DNA of 64,000 nucleotides from Paenibacillus oceani (GTDB lineage Bacteria; Bacillota; Bacilli; Paenibacillales; NBRC-103111): contig NZ_JACXJA010000036.1 of the NCBI RefSeq assembly GCF_014705615.1, positions 47,234-111,233 of the forward strand, written 5' to 3'. The notes below the pieces were generated by a model. It made no database searches and was not told where the DNA came from. It saw nothing but the letters and a program-made list of their open reading frames with translations. A program made the position numbers and the translations under genes. This document shows positions 61,353 through 64,000 of the stretch, piece by piece. Within the stretch, counting starts at the first letter, position 1. Every line of letters starts with the position of its first letter.

Positions 61353-62744
61353 CTATTCCTTCCGGATATGAGCGCTTAATTGCTCGCCTACCAGCCTGCA
61401 TAACGTCTCTTCGTTTATGAACCGAGACCAGTACTGCTTCAGTAGCCCCCATAACACGACGAATCCTTCGCTCGTCAAGTTCAGTTCGCCATGCGTTCGC
61501 ATAGACGGCAATATGTCGCGGAATAAGTCGAACCGGGACGGCCTGTTCAGCTCGTCCGCCACCTTCGTTTCCGCAGCGGACTTCAGGGACGGGATACTGA
61601 GCGTTTCGTTGCGGATAATGAGCTGCCCCTCCAGGGAACCCAGAAAATCGACGAGCAACCTAGCTGCCTGCTTTTTGTCCGAGCCTCTCCGGATACAGGC
61701 GCCCATCGATACCGCCAGCGTCCTGGGTTCCTGCAAGTACGGCAGCGACGAAATATCGTAGCCGAGCCCGGAATGCTTCAATTCGTTCAAGCTCGTGTAG
61801 CTGGTCAAAATCATCGAAACTTTTCCTGTCATAAACAGCCGCTCAATATCGTCGTTGCTTTCCGACATTACCTTCGGAAAGAGCTCCGCGTCATGAATAA
61901 TCCGGTCGTACAAACGGATGCTGTCCAGCATCGGCGTGCCGCTTATGTCACATCGACCGTCGCGGTTAAGCCCGAGCTTCATGCCGCTTTGCAGCAAAAA
62001 GGCTGGCCACCGGTTAGCCGACAGCTCATAAAACACGAACCCGTACCGCTCTCCCGGTCTGGTGAGCTGCCGCGCATACTCCAGACAATCGTCCCATGTC
62101 CAGCTGCTGTCCGGTTCGGAAAGTCCCGCTTCGCGGAAATGTTCCTTGTTGTAACATAACACGATCGGCCCGAACAACAGCGGCTGCGCATATTGGACCC
62201 CGCCCGCCGAAAACGTCTCGTTTAGGAAACGGTAATGCCCCGGCTCGGCCGCCAGCGGTTCCAGCAGTTGCACTTTGCCGCTATCCGTTATGTCCTGAAA
62301 ATATTGATTGTTGATTATACATGCGTCAACCAGCCCATGGTCGACATACTCTTCGATAAACAGACGGGACTTTCCCGGAATCGTAATCGGCTGCACCCGA
62401 ATCGAACGATATTTGCGCTGAAACGCCTCCAGCAGTCGGGATAAAGCCATATCCCGCTCCAGGCTGCTGTTGACGCCAAGCGTAACGGTTACGACCGACT
62501 GATGAACCGTTTCGGTAACCTGGTTGCCGACCCGGGGGATTTTACGGATCAGCTCTTCCTCCACCAGAATCGATAATCCTTGACGCACCGATTTGTTGCT
62601 CATCCCGAACGTCTCCGCCAAATCCGACTCGGAAGGCAGGAAATCGCCCGGCGCATACTGTCCGCTTACTATCTCGTGTCTCAACTGATCGACCATCCGG
62701 TCCAAACGGACCCGGAACAAACGCTGACTTGTCTTCCCGCTCAT
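61353..62744 (-). CDS. GntR-type regulator fused to a solute-binding-protein domain
   Basis: A 463-residue protein from the ATG at 62744 (GAAGGATG upstream); a GTG at 62762 is possible. Residues about 10-80 are a GntR winged helix (MVDQLRHEIVSGQYAPGDFL; SESDLAETFGMSNKSVRQGL). Residues about 90-420 match family 1 solute-binding proteins (VLCYNKEHFREAGLSEPDSS; WDDCLEYARQLTRPGERYGF), the same signature found in SBP1 and SBP2. There is no signal peptide, so this binding domain works inside the cell as a sugar sensor. It is convergent with the SBP2 operon. A palindrome lies in its promoter region. Confidence 0.9.
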   Translation of the reverse strand: MSGKTSQRLFRVRLDRMVDQLRHEIVSGQYAPGDFLPSESDLAETFGMSNKSVRQGLSILVEEELIRKIPRVGNQVTETVHQSVVTVTLGVNSSLERDMALSRLLEAFQRKYRSIRVQPITIPGKSRLFIEEYVDHGLVDACIINNQYFQDITDSGKVQLLEPLAAEPGHYRFLNETFSAGGVQYAQPLLFGPIVLCYNKEHFREAGLSEPDSSWTWDDCLEYARQLTRPGERYGFVFYELSANRWPAFLLQSGMKLGLNRDGRCDISGTPMLDSIRLYDRIIHDAELFPKVMSESNDDIERLFMTGKVSMILTSYTSLNELKHSGLGYDISSLPYLQEPRTLAVSMGACIRRGSDKKQAARLLVDFLGSLEGQLIIRNETLSIPSLKSAAETKVADELNRPSRFDLFRDILPSMRTHGELNLTSEGFVVLWGLLKQYWSRFINEETLCRLVGEQLSAHIRKE

Positions 62745-62815
62745 TGTGCTTACATCCTTCACCGGATCATTTTAACTCGAAGCCTCTAAGATGATCATAG
62801 CGAAAACGGCACAAA

Positions 62816-62838
62816 AAGTACAGCGTTATGCTGTACTT
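62816..62838. promoter_or_regulatory. Candidate operator of the GntR-SBP regulator
   Basis: AAGTACAGC and GCTGTACTT are perfect 9-bp arms around GTTAT. The site lies 72-94 bp upstream of the regulator's start. A minus-strand TATGAT near 62792-62797 would place it over the -35 region, fitting autoregulation. Confidence 0.6.
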
Positions 62839-63087
62839 GTCATTTTAATATGAAGAATGTATGTTTAAAATATGATTATATATAAATTACATTTACATGA
62901 ATGACTTGGACTTGACCTTGGTTTTCATCAAATCGATGCTTAATTGCAGTGTGCCTAGCGATCGGAAGCAAGGTCCGATGTAAATAAGACTTTTGATCCA
63001 TTATGACCATAGGCTTAAAGTAACAATATTCCCGAGAACAGCTGTGAAATTAGTTCTATCTCCCCTCTTAAACAGGTCCTGCGTACT

Positions 63088-63117
63088 TTGATTGTACATT
63101 TTTCCATTTGATATAAT
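63088..63117 (+). promoter_or_regulatory. Promoter of the stalk-domain gene
   Basis: TTGATT (63088-63093) and TATAAT (63112-63117) with an 18-bp spacer. CTAGGAGGAAC is the ribosome site before the ATG at 63154. Confidence 0.7.
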
Positions 63118-63153
63118 AGATTTTGAAATATAGAAAAATTCTAGGAGGAACTG

Positions 63154-63831
63154 ATGAGAAAGAAACTACTGCCTGTAATGGTCGGAACGTTGCTTTTGGT
63201 CGGCGGAATGAGTATTGGGGCATTCGCCAGCTCTCAATTGGAGGAAATTAAAGCTTATTTGAATAAAGATCTGAAGGTCAGAGTACACGGTAAGGTTGCC
63301 CAGTTAAACGATGAACAGGGAAATGCCGTTTTGCCGATTACATATGAAGGCAATACCTACTTGCCTGTAAGAGGTATCGCAAGTTTGCTGGACGTAGCGG
63401 TTCACTTTGATCCGGAAGCTTATGAAGTAATTTTGGGCGAACGTCTGGAAGGAATTGCGATTAACCAGGAACAATTTGACGACACCTTGTACTCCAAAGA
63501 CCCGAGCCAGACTACATTCGGCGGCAAAGATTACGGCGAGGTGCTGTTCAGCCCTGCGGGTAAAAATATTCAATACGCGGCCTTGACGCCGGACGGCAAA
63601 TATCAGAAGCTCTACTTGCAATTTGCAGCGATCGGAAAAGACATTGAATCGATTGAAATAAAGAATGACGAAAAAAATGCATTGTTGAAAAAAGTAGGCA
63701 CCATTACGACGGAAGATGGAATGCAAACGATCGAAGTGGATATCGCCGGGGTTCAAACGCTTTCGATTAACGTGAGCAAAAAACATGACGGGGCCTTTAT
63801 GATCCCGCTGACAACCTCTTATTACAAATAA
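63154..63831 (+). CDS. Secreted stalk-domain (copper amine oxidase N-terminal-like) protein
   Basis: A 225-residue protein. Residues 1-25 are a Sec signal peptide (LLPVMVGTLLLVGGMSIGAF, cut after AFA). Residues about 40-95 form the Cu_amine_oxidN1/stalk domain (VRVHGKVAQLNDEQGNAVLP; ITYEGNTYLPVRGIASLLDV). The rest is beta-rich (GKDYGEVLFSPAGKNIQYA). Despite the family name no oxidase active site is present; such domains serve as extracellular stalks in Paenibacillus. The gene is more AT-rich than its neighbours and has its own promoter and terminator. Confidence 0.9.
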   Translation: MRKKLLPVMVGTLLLVGGMSIGAFASSQLEEIKAYLNKDLKVRVHGKVAQLNDEQGNAVLPITYEGNTYLPVRGIASLLDVAVHFDPEAYEVILGERLEGIAINQEQFDDTLYSKDPSQTTFGGKDYGEVLFSPAGKNIQYAALTPDGKYQKLYLQFAAIGKDIESIEIKNDEKNALLKKVGTITTEDGMQTIEVDIAGVQTLSINVSKKHDGAFMIPLTTSYYK

Positions 63832-63854
63832 TCCTCTAACAGAGCGCTAATGTT

Positions 63855-63882
63855 GCCGACTTCCGAGTCGGCCATTTTTTTT
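63855..63882 (+). terminator. Terminator after the stalk-domain gene
   Basis: GCCGACT and AGTCGGC pair around TCCG and are followed by eight T residues after CA. Confidence 0.93.
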
Positions 63883-64000
63883 ACGCCAGAAACGCGTTCA
63901 CTATTTTAATCTATAAATGAGCAAATTCGCTTCCAGTAAACTGTAAAATCAAAAGAATAGAGACAAAGCGCGCTCCTTGTGGTAAAAAGTAGTCACCACA

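Larger units (their letters stand above)
62745..63153. other. 409-bp divergent promoter region
   Basis: Holds a 9-bp inverted repeat at 62816-62838, the word AATTACATTTACAT at 62885-62898 and the promoter of the stalk-domain gene. The DNA is AT-rich; no gene is seen. Confidence 0.6.

Overview
The window looks like chromosomal DNA of a GC-rich endospore-former of the Paenibacillaceae (Paenibacillus or Cohnella type). The reasons are the gene content (DUF4127 protein, GntR fused to a solute-binding domain, stalk-domain protein, orphan sugar-binding lipoproteins, T-box-controlled gltX, VanRS-like two-component pair), strong Bacillus-type GGAGG ribosome binding sites and many Rho-independent terminators. 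This is inferred by eye; no database search was run.

Region 1 (1-18.8 kb, all minus strand) is most of an extracellular contractile injection system (eCIS; Afp/PVC-like phage-tail derivative). In transcription order it has an AAA+ ATPase (Afp15-like), a DUF4255/Pvc16 tail-terminator-like protein, an Ig/prealbumin-like protein, sheath, tube 1, a tail-assembly-chaperone-like protein with a small extension reached by an apparent -1 frameshift, tube 2, a 1640-residue disordered basic protein with about 108-residue repeats, a LysM adaptor, a gp27-like hub, a gpV-like spike, gp25, a large gp6/J-like baseplate protein and the start of a second J-like baseplate protein cut by the window edge. Effectors, fibre and a PAAR tip are not visible and may lie left of position 1. 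A sigma-54 gene (rpoN/sigL) and a class I glutamine-amidotransferase-like hydrolase sit directly upstream on the same strand.

Region 2 (20.9-48 kb) is a mixed housekeeping and accessory stretch: DUF4127 protein, NagZ lipoprotein, a cyclic-di-GMP-I riboswitch ahead of two small genes (one YvyF-like), an aromatic-acid exporter-like protein, an MFS transporter, two ABC-F ATPases, an AraC regulator with an oxidoreductase and a TIM-barrel isomerase, a membrane-anchored flavoprotein, a two-component system, a GGDEF cyclase with an I-site, a TPR protein paired with a KaiC-like/PPDK-N fusion, and gltX under a T-box.

Region 3 (48-62.8 kb) is a glycan-related locus: two parallel-beta-helix secreted proteins with Tat-type motifs, a sialidase-like protein, a large GH42-like protein, two paralogous solute-binding lipoproteins with no permease genes, a LacI regulator, and a GntR regulator whose sensor domain is itself a solute-binding domain. 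Shared promoter motifs suggest common control. A stalk-domain secreted protein closes the window.

The most unusual observations are the T_TTT_TTG frameshift site in the eCIS chaperone gene, the repetitive 1640-residue eCIS protein, the GntR/solute-binding fusion with a shared 14-bp motif, and the c-di-GMP riboswitch on a very small operon.
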